Shown: positions 30,020-37,755 of the stretch, piece after piece
Position numbering within the stretch: position 1 is the first letter of the stretch
Layout of the letters: every line of letters begins with the position of its first letter
Origin: JBBKWH01 sp037968855
Lineage (GTDB): Bacteria; Pseudomonadota; Gammaproteobacteria; Pseudomonadales; Moraxellaceae
Direction of reading: 5' to 3'
Length of the DNA: 44,020 nucleotides
Assembly (NCBI GenBank): GCA_037968855.1
Contig: JBBKWH010000104.1
Span: 1-44,020, forward strand
Notes under the pieces: model-generated
The model's database searches: none
The model's input: only the letters and a program-made list of their open reading frames with translations
What the model was told of the DNA's origin: nothing
Made by a program: the position numbers and the translations under genes

Positions 30020-31432
30020 TTATTGATCTGTATTGGATTCAATGTCCGCGCCAAGATCAAACCAGCGTAATTTGTCGCGCAGCTTGACCACTTCACCAAT
30101 AATGATAATGGTCGGCGCGGCAATGCCACTGCCCTCTACCTTACCTGCAATATCCGATACAGTGCCGACCACTACACGTTGATCCGGCGTGGTGCCTTTG
30201 GATACCAAGGCAACGGGCATATCAGGCCGTAAGCCATGGGCAATCAGTTGCGCGCTAATCCGCTCCAAGCCAACCAAGCCCATATACAACACCAAGGTTT
30301 GATGCTCATACACCAACTCAGACCATGGCAGTTCTGGCGAGCCTTCTTTGAGATGACCCGTCAAAAACCGAACGCTTTGCGCATAGTCACGATGCGTCAG
30401 CGGAATCCCTGCGTACGCGCCACAACCCGCCGCCGCTGTAATGCCCGGTACCACCTGAAACGGTACACCGGCTGCCACCAACTCTTCAATTTCTTCGCCA
30501 CCACGACCAAAGATAAACGGATCACCACCTTTTAGTCGGCAGACCCGTTTGCCTTCTTGTGCCAAACGTACTAACAGCGCATTGATACCTTCTTGCGGGA
30601 CGGCATGATCAGCCCGTGCCTTGCCCACATAAATCCGCTCGGCGTCACGACGCACCAAGTTCATGATTGGCGCAGAGACCAAACGGTCATACACCACCAC
30701 ATCGGCTTGCTGCATCAAACGCAAAGCTTTAAAGGTCAGTAAGTCAGGATCACCCGGCCCAGAACCGACCAGATACACCTCCCCTTTTGGATCTTTCCAG
30801 TCAGCCAACAGTTGCGGCATGGCTGCATCAGCACGCGCACGTTGGCCGCTGAGCACCTGCTCGCCCACCGCACCAGCGTACAAGTCTTCCCAAAAAATCC
30901 GCCGTGTATCTGGCACCGGAATCGCGGCTTTGACTTGTTGCCGCCAATCACCGGAGAACTTAGCTAACTCGCCATATTGCGCGGGCACTAACGACTCAAT
31001 TTTGGTGCGCAACTGGCGCGCCAACACGGGTGCAGCGCCATTGGTTGATACCGATACCAACAGCGGCGAGCGGTCAATAATGGCAGGCACAATAAAGCGG
31101 CAATGCGGTGGATCATCAACCGAATTGACCAGCACGCCAATCGCTTCGCAATCGTGAAACACTTGGGCATTGACTACGGCATCATCGGTGGCGGCAATCA
31201 CCAAACGGTAATCGCGTAATTGCACCTGATCGGATGGATAGGCCAGCAGATGGCACTGGCCCTGACTCGCCTCTGCATCGACACGCAGATCATCGACAAT
31301 CTGAGGGGCCAGAATATCTACTCGCGCACCCGCGCCAAGCAGCAAGCGAGCTTTACGCCGTGCAATACCACCACCACCAATAATCAAGCAACGTTGGCCT
31401 TGTAGCCGTAGGGCAATCGGTAATACGTCCAT
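30020..31432 (-). CDS. cysG: Siroheme synthase (trifunctional)
   Basis: A 470-residue CysG, which makes siroheme from uroporphyrinogen III by two methylations, oxidation and iron insertion. The N-terminal dehydrogenase/ferrochelatase module starts with CLIIGGGGIARRKARLLLGA (about 15-34). The C-terminal SAM uroporphyrinogen methyltransferase starts at YLVGSGPGDPDLLTFKALRL and contains the conserved VVYDRLVS, GKARADHAVPQ, RLKGGDPFIFGRGGEE and GITAAAGCGAYAGIPLTHRDYA. Siroheme is the cofactor of sulfite and nitrite reductases. It starts 2 bases after the serS stop, so the two form an operon. Confidence 0.96.
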   Translation of the reverse strand: MDVLPIALRLQGQRCLIIGGGGIARRKARLLLGAGARVDILAPQIVDDLRVDAEASQGQCHLLAYPSDQVQLRDYRLVIAATDDAVVNAQVFHDCEAIGVLVNSVDDPPHCRFIVPAIIDRSPLLVSVSTNGAAPVLARQLRTKIESLVPAQYGELAKFSGDWRQQVKAAIPVPDTRRIFWEDLYAGAVGEQVLSGQRARADAAMPQLLADWKDPKGEVYLVGSGPGDPDLLTFKALRLMQQADVVVYDRLVSAPIMNLVRRDAERIYVGKARADHAVPQEGINALLVRLAQEGKRVCRLKGGDPFIFGRGGEEIEELVAAGVPFQVVPGITAAAGCGAYAGIPLTHRDYAQSVRFLTGHLKEGSPELPWSELVYEHQTLVLYMGLVGLERISAQLIAHGLRPDMPVALVSKGTTPDQRVVVGTVSDIAGKVEGSGIAAPTIIIIGEVVKLRDKLRWFDLGADIESNTDQ

Positions 31433-31434
31433 AG

Positions 31435-32706
31435 TTATGTGCCTATCACAGTCAAACCGCCCATATACGGCTGCAACGCCGCTGGAATCGCAATCGTGCC
31501 ATCCGCCTGTTGATGGTTTTCCATGATCGCCAACAGCGTGCGACCGACTGCCAAACCAGAGCCGTTTAAGGTGTGCACCAGCTCGGTTTTTTTGTCCGCT
31601 TTAAAGCGCGTAACCATCCGGCGCGCTTGAAAGTCGCCACAGTTGGAGCAGGACGAAATCTCACGATAGGTGTCTTGGCTGGGCAACCAGACTTCTAAGT
31701 CATAGGTTTTGACCGCACCAAAACCCATATCGCCACCACACAACAACATGACGCGATACGGTAGCTCCAGCAGTTGCAGCACGTTTTCGGCGCATGCGGT
31801 CATGTCTTCTAGTGCTTGCATGGATTGCTCAGGATGGACAATGTTGACCATCTCGACTTTTTCAAACTGATGCTGACGAATCAAACCACGCGTATCACGC
31901 CCTGCCGAACCCGCTTCGCTTCGAAAACACGGCGTATGCGCGGTAAATTTGAGCGGTAAGGCTTTGATGTCAATAATTTCATCACGGACCAAATTGGTCA
32001 GCGGCACTTCTGAGGTGGGGATCAAGTAGTACGGTTTTTCGCCTTGTAGCTTAAATAGATCTTCTTCAAATTTGGGTAACTGGCCCGTGCCGCGCAAGCT
32101 ATCGCCATTGACCATCAACGGTACCGACACTTCGGTATAGCCATGCTGTGTGGTGTGCAAGTCCAACATAAACTGCGCAAGACCACGTTGTAGACGCGCC
32201 AATTGGCCTTTTAACACGCTAAAGCGCGAACCAGTAATTTTGGCTGCCACCGCAAAGTCGAGTAAGCCTAATGCCTCACCCAAGTCGCTATGGTCTTTGA
32301 TGGCAAAATCAAACTGACGTGGCGTACCGACGCGACGTACTTCCACGTTACCGCTTTCGTCCTCGCCTTCTGGCACGGAAGGATCGGGCAAGTTGGGAAT
32401 GGTCAGGGCGCGTTCTTCAATCTCGGTTTGTAAGGCTTTGAGCTGCTCATCGGCGGCTTTCATGTCTTCGCCGACTTGCTGCATGCGTGCCATTAACTCG
32501 CTGGCATCACCGCCATTTTTTTTGATTTGACCGACTTGCTTCGCGCCGTTGTTGCGTTCGGCTTGCAGGGCTTCGGTGTGCAGTTGCAAGGACTTGCGCC
32601 GTGACTCTAGATCGGCCCAGACGCTGGTGTCTAAACTGACGCCACGCTTGGCTAATGCGGCGTTGACAAGATCAATTTGATTACGGAGCAGTTTGGGATC
32701 AATCAT
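31435..32706 (-). CDS. serS: Serine-tRNA ligase
   Basis: A 423-residue class II aminoacyl-tRNA synthetase that charges tRNA-Ser and, in selenocysteine users, tRNA-Sec. The N-terminal coiled-coil arm (about 25-105) is followed by the catalytic domain with motif 2 (TPCFRSEAGSAGRDTRGLIRQHQFEK) and motif 3 (NGSGLAVGRTLLAIMENHQ). The start MIDPKLLRNQ at 32704-32706 is the conserved one; the open frame continues 25 codons upstream without family similarity. The N-terminal MIDPKLLR and C-terminal LQPYMGGL are typical. cysG follows directly. Confidence 0.97.
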   Translation of the reverse strand: MIDPKLLRNQIDLVNAALAKRGVSLDTSVWADLESRRKSLQLHTEALQAERNNGAKQVGQIKKNGGDASELMARMQQVGEDMKAADEQLKALQTEIEERALTIPNLPDPSVPEGEDESGNVEVRRVGTPRQFDFAIKDHSDLGEALGLLDFAVAAKITGSRFSVLKGQLARLQRGLAQFMLDLHTTQHGYTEVSVPLMVNGDSLRGTGQLPKFEEDLFKLQGEKPYYLIPTSEVPLTNLVRDEIIDIKALPLKFTAHTPCFRSEAGSAGRDTRGLIRQHQFEKVEMVNIVHPEQSMQALEDMTACAENVLQLLELPYRVMLLCGGDMGFGAVKTYDLEVWLPSQDTYREISSCSNCGDFQARRMVTRFKADKKTELVHTLNGSGLAVGRTLLAIMENHQQADGTIAIPAALQPYMGGLTVIGT

Positions 32707-32893
32707 GGTAGAGACTTCGGTTTTGATAAAAAAACAGGCTGGTAGTGTACGAGGTTTGCGAAAGCTTGGACAGGCTTGCACATGGCTTAGGTCTGTCTTG
32801 GGCAGCCGTTACAGCGCGTTTGATAGGCGTTAATCCATGGTCATGCGGTTGTTCTGCTAAACTTGGCCAATCATCTTGGTGAGCGATGCACAT

Positions 32894-33229
32894 ATGTCGG
32901 CTTGGTGGGCGTTGGCGATTGCCATTGTGTCTGAGGTGATTGCCACCAGTTGCTTGCGGCAGTCTGAAGGCTTTAGCCGTTTATGGCCATCGTTGGTGGT
33001 GGTCGTGGGTTATGCATCGGCGTTTTATTTTATGTCGCTGACCCTTAAAACCATTCCAATGGGTGTGACCTACGCGGTGTGGTCTGGTGCCGGTATTGTG
33101 CTGATTGCGTTGGTGGGTTGGCTGTTGATGGATCAGGTGTTAGATCGAGCAGCGCTGTTGGGGATGGGCTTGATTGTGGCGGGGGTGCTGGTGATTCAGT
33201 TGGGGTCTAAGAGTGTGGGGTATGGATGA
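32894..33229 (+). CDS. emrE: Small multidrug resistance transporter, EmrE-like
   Basis: A 111-residue four-helix SMR-family protein, a proton-coupled exporter of cationic compounds in its best-known relatives. The essential membrane glutamate is Glu14 in IAIVSEVIATSCLRQSEGF. The signature GYASAFYFMSLTLKTIPMGVTYAVWSGAGIV follows at about 42-72, with the Trp-Ser-Gly typical of the drug exporters rather than the guanidinium (Gdx/SugE) type. I chose the ATG at 32894; in-frame TTG/GTG codons at 32876/32879 add residues not seen in the family. Its stop overlaps the start of the macro-domain gene. Confidence 0.9.
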   Translation: MSAWWALAIAIVSEVIATSCLRQSEGFSRLWPSLVVVVGYASAFYFMSLTLKTIPMGVTYAVWSGAGIVLIALVGWLLMDQVLDRAALLGMGLIVAGVLVIQLGSKSVGYG

Positions 33230-33816
33230 TGCTAAAAAAACTTTATCTGATTGATCAATGCCCTCAACTGATTGCAGCATGGCAAGACGCCTTTCATGGC
33301 TATACAACCGTTGAAATCATCTGTGATGACTATTTTGCGCAGCCTGCGGATGCAATGGTCAGCCCTGCCAATAGTTTTGGGATTATGGATGGCGGGCTTG
33401 ATCGAGTGATTCGCTATGAATTGGGTTTTGCTGTGGAAAATCGTATTCAACAACAGATTCAACAAAAATTTCATGGTGAGCTACCGGTTGGATCAGCGTT
33501 AATTATCCCAACAGACCACGCTCAATGGCCTTGGCTGATTGCTGCACCAACGATGCGTATTCCCGAAGATATCTCCAATACCCTAAACCCCTATTTGGCT
33601 TTTCGGGCCATACTATTGGCGATCAAGCATCATAACCAAGAGCACCGAGCCATTCGATCATTGGTTTGCGCTGGATTGGGTACAGGAATTGGACATGTTG
33701 ATCCACAAAAATGCGCCATACACATGAAAACCGCATTTGATCAACTGCACCATCCACCTCAACGGCACAGCTACCAAGAACTCCATTCGACTCATCGAAG
33801 ATTACATTTTAAATAA
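33226..33816 (+). CDS. Macro-domain protein (ADP-ribose binding)
   Basis: A 196-residue macro-domain protein. The substrate loop reads VSPANSFGIMDGGLDRVI (about 45-62), and the diphosphate-binding loop reads LVCAGLGTGIGHVDP (about 146-160). The central LIAAPTMRIPEDI is also typical of the short SPANSFG-type macro subgroup as I remember it. Such proteins bind or hydrolyse ADP-ribose derivatives; catalysis here is unproven. It overlaps the upstream emrE stop (ATGATG) and precedes a YefM-YoeB pair. It is not the antitoxin half of a DarTG pair: no DarT-like gene is adjacent. Confidence 0.85.
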   Translation: MMLKKLYLIDQCPQLIAAWQDAFHGYTTVEIICDDYFAQPADAMVSPANSFGIMDGGLDRVIRYELGFAVENRIQQQIQQKFHGELPVGSALIIPTDHAQWPWLIAAPTMRIPEDISNTLNPYLAFRAILLAIKHHNQEHRAIRSLVCAGLGTGIGHVDPQKCAIHMKTAFDQLHHPPQRHSYQELHSTHRRLHFK

Positions 33817-33836
33817 TCAGAAAACCATTTGCCAAA

Positions 33837-33854
33837 ACGTACCAAAAAACGTAC
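33837..33854. promoter_or_regulatory. Candidate YefM operator (two GTAC cores)
   Basis: ACGTAC occurs at 33837-33842 and again at 33849-33854, with GTAC centres exactly 12 bp apart, just before the antitoxin gene. E. coli yefM-yoeB is controlled through two palindromes with TGTACA cores at the same 12-bp spacing, so this is probably the autorepression site. Confidence 0.7.
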
Positions 33855-33879
33855 GATAATTTGATCAAGGAGTTTATTG

Positions 33880-34122
33880 ATGCAAACACTGACTGCAAGC
33901 GAAGCACGCGCCAATCTCTATCGACTGATGGATCAAACGGCTGAGTCACATCAGCCGATTATTATTGCGGGCAAACGCCATGACGCCGTCTTGCTGTCTG
34001 CGGAAGACTGGCAAGCGATTCAAGAAACCCTTCACTTACTCTCTATACCCAATCTGCGCGAGTCGATCAAAGCAGGGATGGCGGAGGCTGTTGATCAGTG
34101 CGCAACCGAGCTTGACTGGTGA
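33880..34122 (+). CDS. yefM: Antitoxin YefM
   Basis: An 80-residue Phd/YefM-family antitoxin. The N-terminal DNA-binding/dimer part begins MQTLTASEARANLYRLMDQ and includes IIIAGKRHDAVLLSAEDWQAIQETLHLL; the acidic tail (EAVDQCATELDW) would fold on the toxin. It neutralises YoeB and represses its own operon. The ATG at 33880 follows a good AAGGAG site. Its stop overlaps the toxin start by 4 bases (GTGA), giving translational coupling. Confidence 0.95.
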   Translation: MQTLTASEARANLYRLMDQTAESHQPIIIAGKRHDAVLLSAEDWQAIQETLHLLSIPNLRESIKAGMAEAVDQCATELDW

Positions 34123-34382
34123 GCTGGCAAATTGTGTTTGCCAAGCATGCGCAAAAAGATGCACAGAAATTAGCCGCTAGTGGTCTCAAAAGCAAAGCGC
34201 AAGCCTTACTGGCAGTGATTCAACAAAACCCGTTTCAAAATCCTCCACCTTATGAAAAATTGGTCGGTGATTTATCTGGTGCATACTCGCGTCGGATCAA
34301 CATTCAGCATCGTTTGGTGTATGAAGTCATCGCCGAACAACACATCATCAAGGTGCTACGCATGTGGACGCATTACGAGTAA
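34119..34382 (+). CDS. yoeB: Toxin YoeB (ribosome-dependent mRNA interferase)
   Basis: An 87-residue RelE-fold toxin that cleaves mRNA at the ribosomal A site. Catalytic residues are present: Glu46 (YEKLVGDLSGAY), Arg65 (INIQHRLVYEV) and the C-terminal His85-Tyr86 in VLRMWTHYE, equivalent to His83-Tyr84 of E. coli. The start is a GTG overlapping the yefM stop. Nothing suggests inactivation. It is followed by a terminator shared with lolA on the other strand. Confidence 0.95.
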   Translation: MSWQIVFAKHAQKDAQKLAASGLKSKAQALLAVIQQNPFQNPPPYEKLVGDLSGAYSRRINIQHRLVYEVIAEQHIIKVLRMWTHYE

Positions 34383-34392
34383 ACACCCACAA

Positions 34393-34419
34393 AAAAGGAC
34401 GCACCCAGCGTCCTTTTTA
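34393..34419. terminator. Terminator after yefM-yoeB
   Basis: AAAAAGGACGC (34393-34403) and GCGTCCTTTTT (34409-34419) form an 11-bp stem with a 5-base loop. It is symmetrical with T-runs on both strands, so it also ends lolA. Confidence 0.88.
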
Positions 34420-34433
34420 TTCACTCTAACATC

Positions 34434-35243
34434 TTACTGATCAATTACATCCGTACCTTTTGGCGGCACAAAGGCAAATAGATCAGTATTCAAAGTCGCA
34501 TTCAGTTTAGCATTGCTAAAGGTCACGGTGGTCTGCTGACCGAGTGAGTCTTTAAGCACCATCTGACTGGGCACATCACCAGCAAAGCGGATCGACATGC
34601 TTTCAAATACGCCGTCTTTGTTGCGTGGATACAGCACAAAGTTAGGCTGCGTGCGATTCGGCTGCGTCACCTTAAACGACTTCATGATGCTATCGGTTTG
34701 ACCAGACAACAACAGCGCAGGCGTGTTACCCACTTGCTCGTCCATTTTCTGGCGAGTAGCTTGCTCTAGATCAGGGTCGTAAATCCAGACGGTCTTGCCA
34801 TTGGTGACAATCAGTTGCTTCATTGGGCTGGTGGTTTCCCAACGGAAGTTACCGGGCCGTTTGACCTGCATCACGCCACTAAAATTTTGGTTCAGGTGAC
34901 TGGCTCGCAACTGTTGACCGGCACGTGGCGCAGCTTTGGGCGCAGTGGTTTGGGTGGTCTGGGTAAAATTGGCTTGTAGACTCGATAGCTTGCTTAAGGC
35001 ACGGGTCAATGCTGCGGTGGCATCGGCTTCTGTGGCGGCACTGGCCGCAAGATTAGCGCTGACGCTAGCAGGGCCAACTGCAACGGATGCACTGGCATTG
35101 GTGGTTGCCGCATGAACCAAACCAATCAATGGCAGGGACAGCAAAGCCGCACCCAAGATCACACGGCCTTGGCTGATGGTACGCTGACGCATGCTGTGCT
35201 TGGCGCTTTGTTGTGTATCGGTTGGTGTAGACATGTTTGACAT
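34434..35243 (-). CDS. lolA: Outer membrane lipoprotein carrier protein LolA
   Basis: A 269-residue periplasmic chaperone that takes lipoproteins from LolCDE to LolB. The body carries LSKLSSLQANFTQTTQ, SGVMQVKRPGNFRWETTSPMKQLIVTNGKTVWIYDPDLEQATRQ and a late KDSLGQQTTVTFSNAKLNATLNTDLFAFVPPKGTDVIDQ, all LolA-like. It is longer than the usual 200 or so residues: the mature N-terminus has a roughly 45-residue Ala/Ser/Val-rich extension between the signal peptide (hydrophobic about 28-45, cleavage VHAAT) and the first conserved segment. Met4 or Met18 are other possible starts. Confidence 0.9.
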   Translation of the reverse strand: MSNMSTPTDTQQSAKHSMRQRTISQGRVILGAALLSLPLIGLVHAATTNASASVAVGPASVSANLAASAATEADATAALTRALSKLSSLQANFTQTTQTTAPKAAPRAGQQLRASHLNQNFSGVMQVKRPGNFRWETTSPMKQLIVTNGKTVWIYDPDLEQATRQKMDEQVGNTPALLLSGQTDSIMKSFKVTQPNRTQPNFVLYPRNKDGVFESMSIRFAGDVPSQMVLKDSLGQQTTVTFSNAKLNATLNTDLFAFVPPKGTDVIDQ

Positions 35244-35447
35244 CGTCCTATTGATCTTGATGTGAGGCCACTATGCCACGCGATTTGCAGCTAAGTTGTG
35301 GACATACACAGCCTTTTTTGTGTATTGCACGCATCTGGTCTGCACAATTGCTATAAAAAATGCGGTATTCGAAGTGCTGTCGTGACAATAACGCGTTTTC
35401 TCATGACGACGATTTCATCGTAATACTCTGATCATTGCGTCTGAACG

Positions 35448-35771
35448 TTAATGCCCAAACTGCTGTTCGCATGGCTCACCATCGTGATTTCCATCCATCT
35501 TGGTGTCTGGGCAGTTTTTCAAGAAAAACTGAGCTTCAGCCAATGAGGACATTTGTGAACAATATTGCCGACCATCGCAGCGAAAAGAAGATTGGCTAGG
35601 TATCGCTGTCTGAACAGGAGCAGATGCTACGGATTCAGCAGAGAGCATTGGATTGGGCACATGACTCTCAGTCAAAATAGGCATCGTTTCTACTTGTTGT
35701 TGCGACGCATGATAATGCTGATACCCCATAAAAGCCGCAACCGCCAAAACCAACCAAAGTAAAATACGCAT
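35448..35771 (-). CDS. Excalibur-domain membrane-anchored protein
   Basis: A 107-residue protein with an N-terminal transmembrane anchor (MRILLWLVLAVAAFMGY), a 40-residue variable linker and a C-terminal Excalibur domain. FRCDGRQYCSQMSSLAEAQFF is followed by LKNCPDTKMDGNHDGEPCE, whose D-x-N-x-D-G-x-x-C-E loop is a calcium-binding signature. The four cysteines should form disulfides in the periplasm. The family is often linked to extracellular nuclease-like contexts, but this protein has no second domain. The ATG at 35771 is preceded by AGGTG; an in-frame GTG at 35783 is less likely. Confidence 0.85.
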   Translation of the reverse strand: MRILLWLVLAVAAFMGYQHYHASQQQVETMPILTESHVPNPMLSAESVASAPVQTAIPSQSSFRCDGRQYCSQMSSLAEAQFFLKNCPDTKMDGNHDGEPCEQQFGH

Positions 35772-35821
35772 TAGACTAAGCACCTAAAAAATAATTGAGC
35801 GTTATCATCCTTTCATGACAC

Positions 35822-35842
35822 AAAAAACCCGCCGAAGCGGGT
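35822..35842 (-). terminator. Terminator after rplU-rpmA
   Basis: ACCCGC (35827-35832), a CGAA loop and GCGGGT (35837-35842). Read leftward it is followed by six T residues. Confidence 0.85.
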
Positions 35843-35872
35843 CTTTGTTGATCTATCAGCAGCGCATCTAAA

Positions 35873-36136
35873 TTAGACAGCAGCGGCTTCAACGATCACA
35901 TAACGACGGTTAAACGCGCCTTTTACAGCAAATTTAACGATGCCATCAGTGGTGGCAAACAGGGTGTGGTCACGACCCATGCCAACGTTGTTGCCCGCGT
36001 GGAATTCAGTTCCACGTTGACGAACAATGATGTTGCCTGCAACGACTTTTTGGCCGCCGTAGACTTTTACACCCAACATTTTTGGGTTGGAGTCACGACC
36101 GTTCCGCGTGGAACCACCAGCTTTTTTGTGTGCCAT
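35873..36136 (-). CDS. rpmA: 50S ribosomal protein L27
   Basis: An 87-residue L27. It begins MAHKKAGGSTRNGRDSNPK, whose N-terminal tail reaches the peptidyl transferase centre, and contains VYGGQKVVAGNIIVRQRGT and a GRDHTLFATTDGIVKF segment. There is no N-terminal extension of the kind cleaved by Prp in Firmicutes. It is second in the rplU-rpmA operon. Confidence 0.98.
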   Translation of the reverse strand: MAHKKAGGSTRNGRDSNPKMLGVKVYGGQKVVAGNIIVRQRGTEFHAGNNVGMGRDHTLFATTDGIVKFAVKGAFNRRYVIVEAAAV

Positions 36137-36166
36137 GAGAAAAACTCCTTGGGCAAATGCAATCGA

Positions 36167-36478
36167 TTACAGGGTAATACCGGTAATCTTGATTTCGGTG
36201 AACCACTGACGGTGGCCCTGCTCTTTGTGGTAATGCTTACGGCGGCGATGCTTGACGATGCGAATTTTTTCGCCACGGCCATGACCCAATACTTCTGCGG
36301 TCACGGTTGCACCAGCAACGCTAGGCGCGCCGATTTGGATGTTGTCGCCATCCACAACCATTAGCACTTCGCCAAAGGTCAGGTTTTCGCCGGTTTCAGC
36401 TTTGAGCAATTCGACTTTCAGACGCTCGCCGATCACTACGCGATGCTGCTTACCGCCGCACTCGATTACTGCGTACAT
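36167..36478 (-). CDS. rplU: 50S ribosomal protein L21
   Basis: A 103-residue L21, which binds 23S rRNA domain V region and neighbours L20. It begins MYAVIECGGKQHRVVIGERLKVE and ends with the family signature RKHYHKEQGHRQWFTEIKITGI. rpmA follows after 30 bases. A strong promoter lies at 36571-36599. Confidence 0.98.
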   Translation of the reverse strand: MYAVIECGGKQHRVVIGERLKVELLKAETGENLTFGEVLMVVDGDNIQIGAPSVAGATVTAEVLGHGRGEKIRIVKHRRRKHYHKEQGHRQWFTEIKITGITL

Positions 36479-36570
36479 GGTTTACTCCAACGTGCCCGTG
36501 TTCGCCGTGCCAGCAAGGGAAAATGCTGATCTTCAGACGGTCGTCACTGGGGGAATTCGCAAGGTGAAGG

Positions 36571-36599
36571 ATTGTAGGCAAAATGACCAGTGCTGGCAA
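36571..36599 (-). promoter_or_regulatory. Promoter of rplU-rpmA
   Basis: Read leftward, TTGCCA (36594-36599), a 17-base spacer and TACAAT (36571-36576). It is about 93 bp before the rplU start and uses the same -35 hexamer as the rplM promoter. Confidence 0.82.
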
Positions 36600-36647
36600 G
36601 TTTTTTGCTCTGCTATCGTGCAATTGTCGATGTGTTGGTCGTGGCTT

Positions 36648-36677
36648 TTGACTATGATTGCACACAGCAACTATGGA
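36648..36677 (+). promoter_or_regulatory. Candidate promoter of ispB
   Basis: TTGACT (36648-36653), an 18-base spacer and TATGGA (36672-36677). It is about 92 bp before the ispB start, divergent from the rplU promoter. Confidence 0.5.
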
Positions 36678-36768
36678 AGTTGTCATGGCAGACAGCTAGC
36701 ATACGGCTGTTTTTATGGTTAAAAGCCCGCTGGCGACGGTCTGGCATCACAGGTAAATAGGTCTTTGC

Positions 36769-37752
36769 ATGGTTGATTTTAAGAACGATATCTTGGCCGT
36801 GGTGGCTGATGATTTTGCAGCGATGGATCATTTTATTCTGACGGGGATTAATTCTAAGGTCCCGTTGGTGATGACGGTCAGTCAGCATGTGGTCGAAGCC
36901 GGTGGTAAACGGATGCGGCCTTTAATGTGTTTACTTGCAGCACATGCCTGCCTGCCCGATCAACACTTGGTTGATGACAAGCCGATGCGCTTGGCAGCGA
37001 TTATCGAGATGCTGCATACCGCCACCTTGGTGCATGACGATGTGGTCGATGAGTCTGGTTTGCGCCGTGGCAGGCCAACCGCCAATGCCACGTGGGACAA
37101 TGCCACTGCGGTACTGGTCGGTGACTTTTTGATTGCACGCGCTTTTGACTTGCTGGTTAATCTGGAAAATTTTGTGTTGATGAAAGATTTTTCGTCCGGC
37201 ACTTGCGAGATTGCCGAAGGCGAAGTATTGCAGTTGCAGCATCAGCATAATCCAGACTCGACCGAGGCGGATTATCTACAGATTATTTATGGCAAGACCT
37301 CGCGGCTGTTTATGCTGGCGACGGAAGGCGCAGCGATTTTAAATGGCTGTGAACAGTATCGTCAGCCGCTACGGGACTATGCCGCGCACTTTGGCAATGC
37401 GTTTCAGATCATTGATGATATTTTGGACTACAGCTCGGATGCCGAGACATTGGGCAAAAATATTGGTGATGATCTGATGGAAGGCAAGCCAACCCTGCCC
37501 TTGATTGCTGCGATGCAACACACCAATGGCGCAGCGCTGGCCTTGATCCGCAAAAGCATCCAAACCGGCGGCATTGATCATTTGGACAAGGTGATTGCCT
37601 TGGTGCATGACAGTGGCGCACTCGATTATTGCCGCCGTCGGGCCAGCGAAGAAACCCAACTGGCGATTAGTGCGCTGTCTGCACTGCCGCCCTCACGTTA
37701 TCGTGATGCGCTCAGCAATTTGGCCACTCTTGCGCAAAGCAGGCTGAGCTAA
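36769..37752 (+). CDS. ispB: Octaprenyl diphosphate synthase
   Basis: A 327-residue trans-prenyltransferase that builds the ubiquinone side chain from farnesyl diphosphate and isopentenyl diphosphate. The first Asp-rich motif is in LVHDDVVDESGLRRGRPTAN, and the second is in AFQIIDDILDYSSDAETLGKNIGDDLMEGKPTLPLI. GGKRMRPLMCLL near residue 45 binds substrate. Product length (C40 or C45) cannot be told from sequence alone. It sits opposite rplU-rpmA, a conserved arrangement. The next gene begins 3 bases after its stop. Confidence 0.95.
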   Translation: MVDFKNDILAVVADDFAAMDHFILTGINSKVPLVMTVSQHVVEAGGKRMRPLMCLLAAHACLPDQHLVDDKPMRLAAIIEMLHTATLVHDDVVDESGLRRGRPTANATWDNATAVLVGDFLIARAFDLLVNLENFVLMKDFSSGTCEIAEGEVLQLQHQHNPDSTEADYLQIIYGKTSRLFMLATEGAAILNGCEQYRQPLRDYAAHFGNAFQIIDDILDYSSDAETLGKNIGDDLMEGKPTLPLIAAMQHTNGAALALIRKSIQTGGIDHLDKVIALVHDSGALDYCRRRASEETQLAISALSALPPSRYRDALSNLATLAQSRLS

Positions 37753-37755
37753 TCC

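Noticed and set aside
33226..33816. DarG-like antitoxin of a DarTG system
   Set aside because: The protein is a short SPANSFG-type macro domain with no C-terminal DarG domain, and no DarT-like gene is adjacent; its upstream partner is an exporter.
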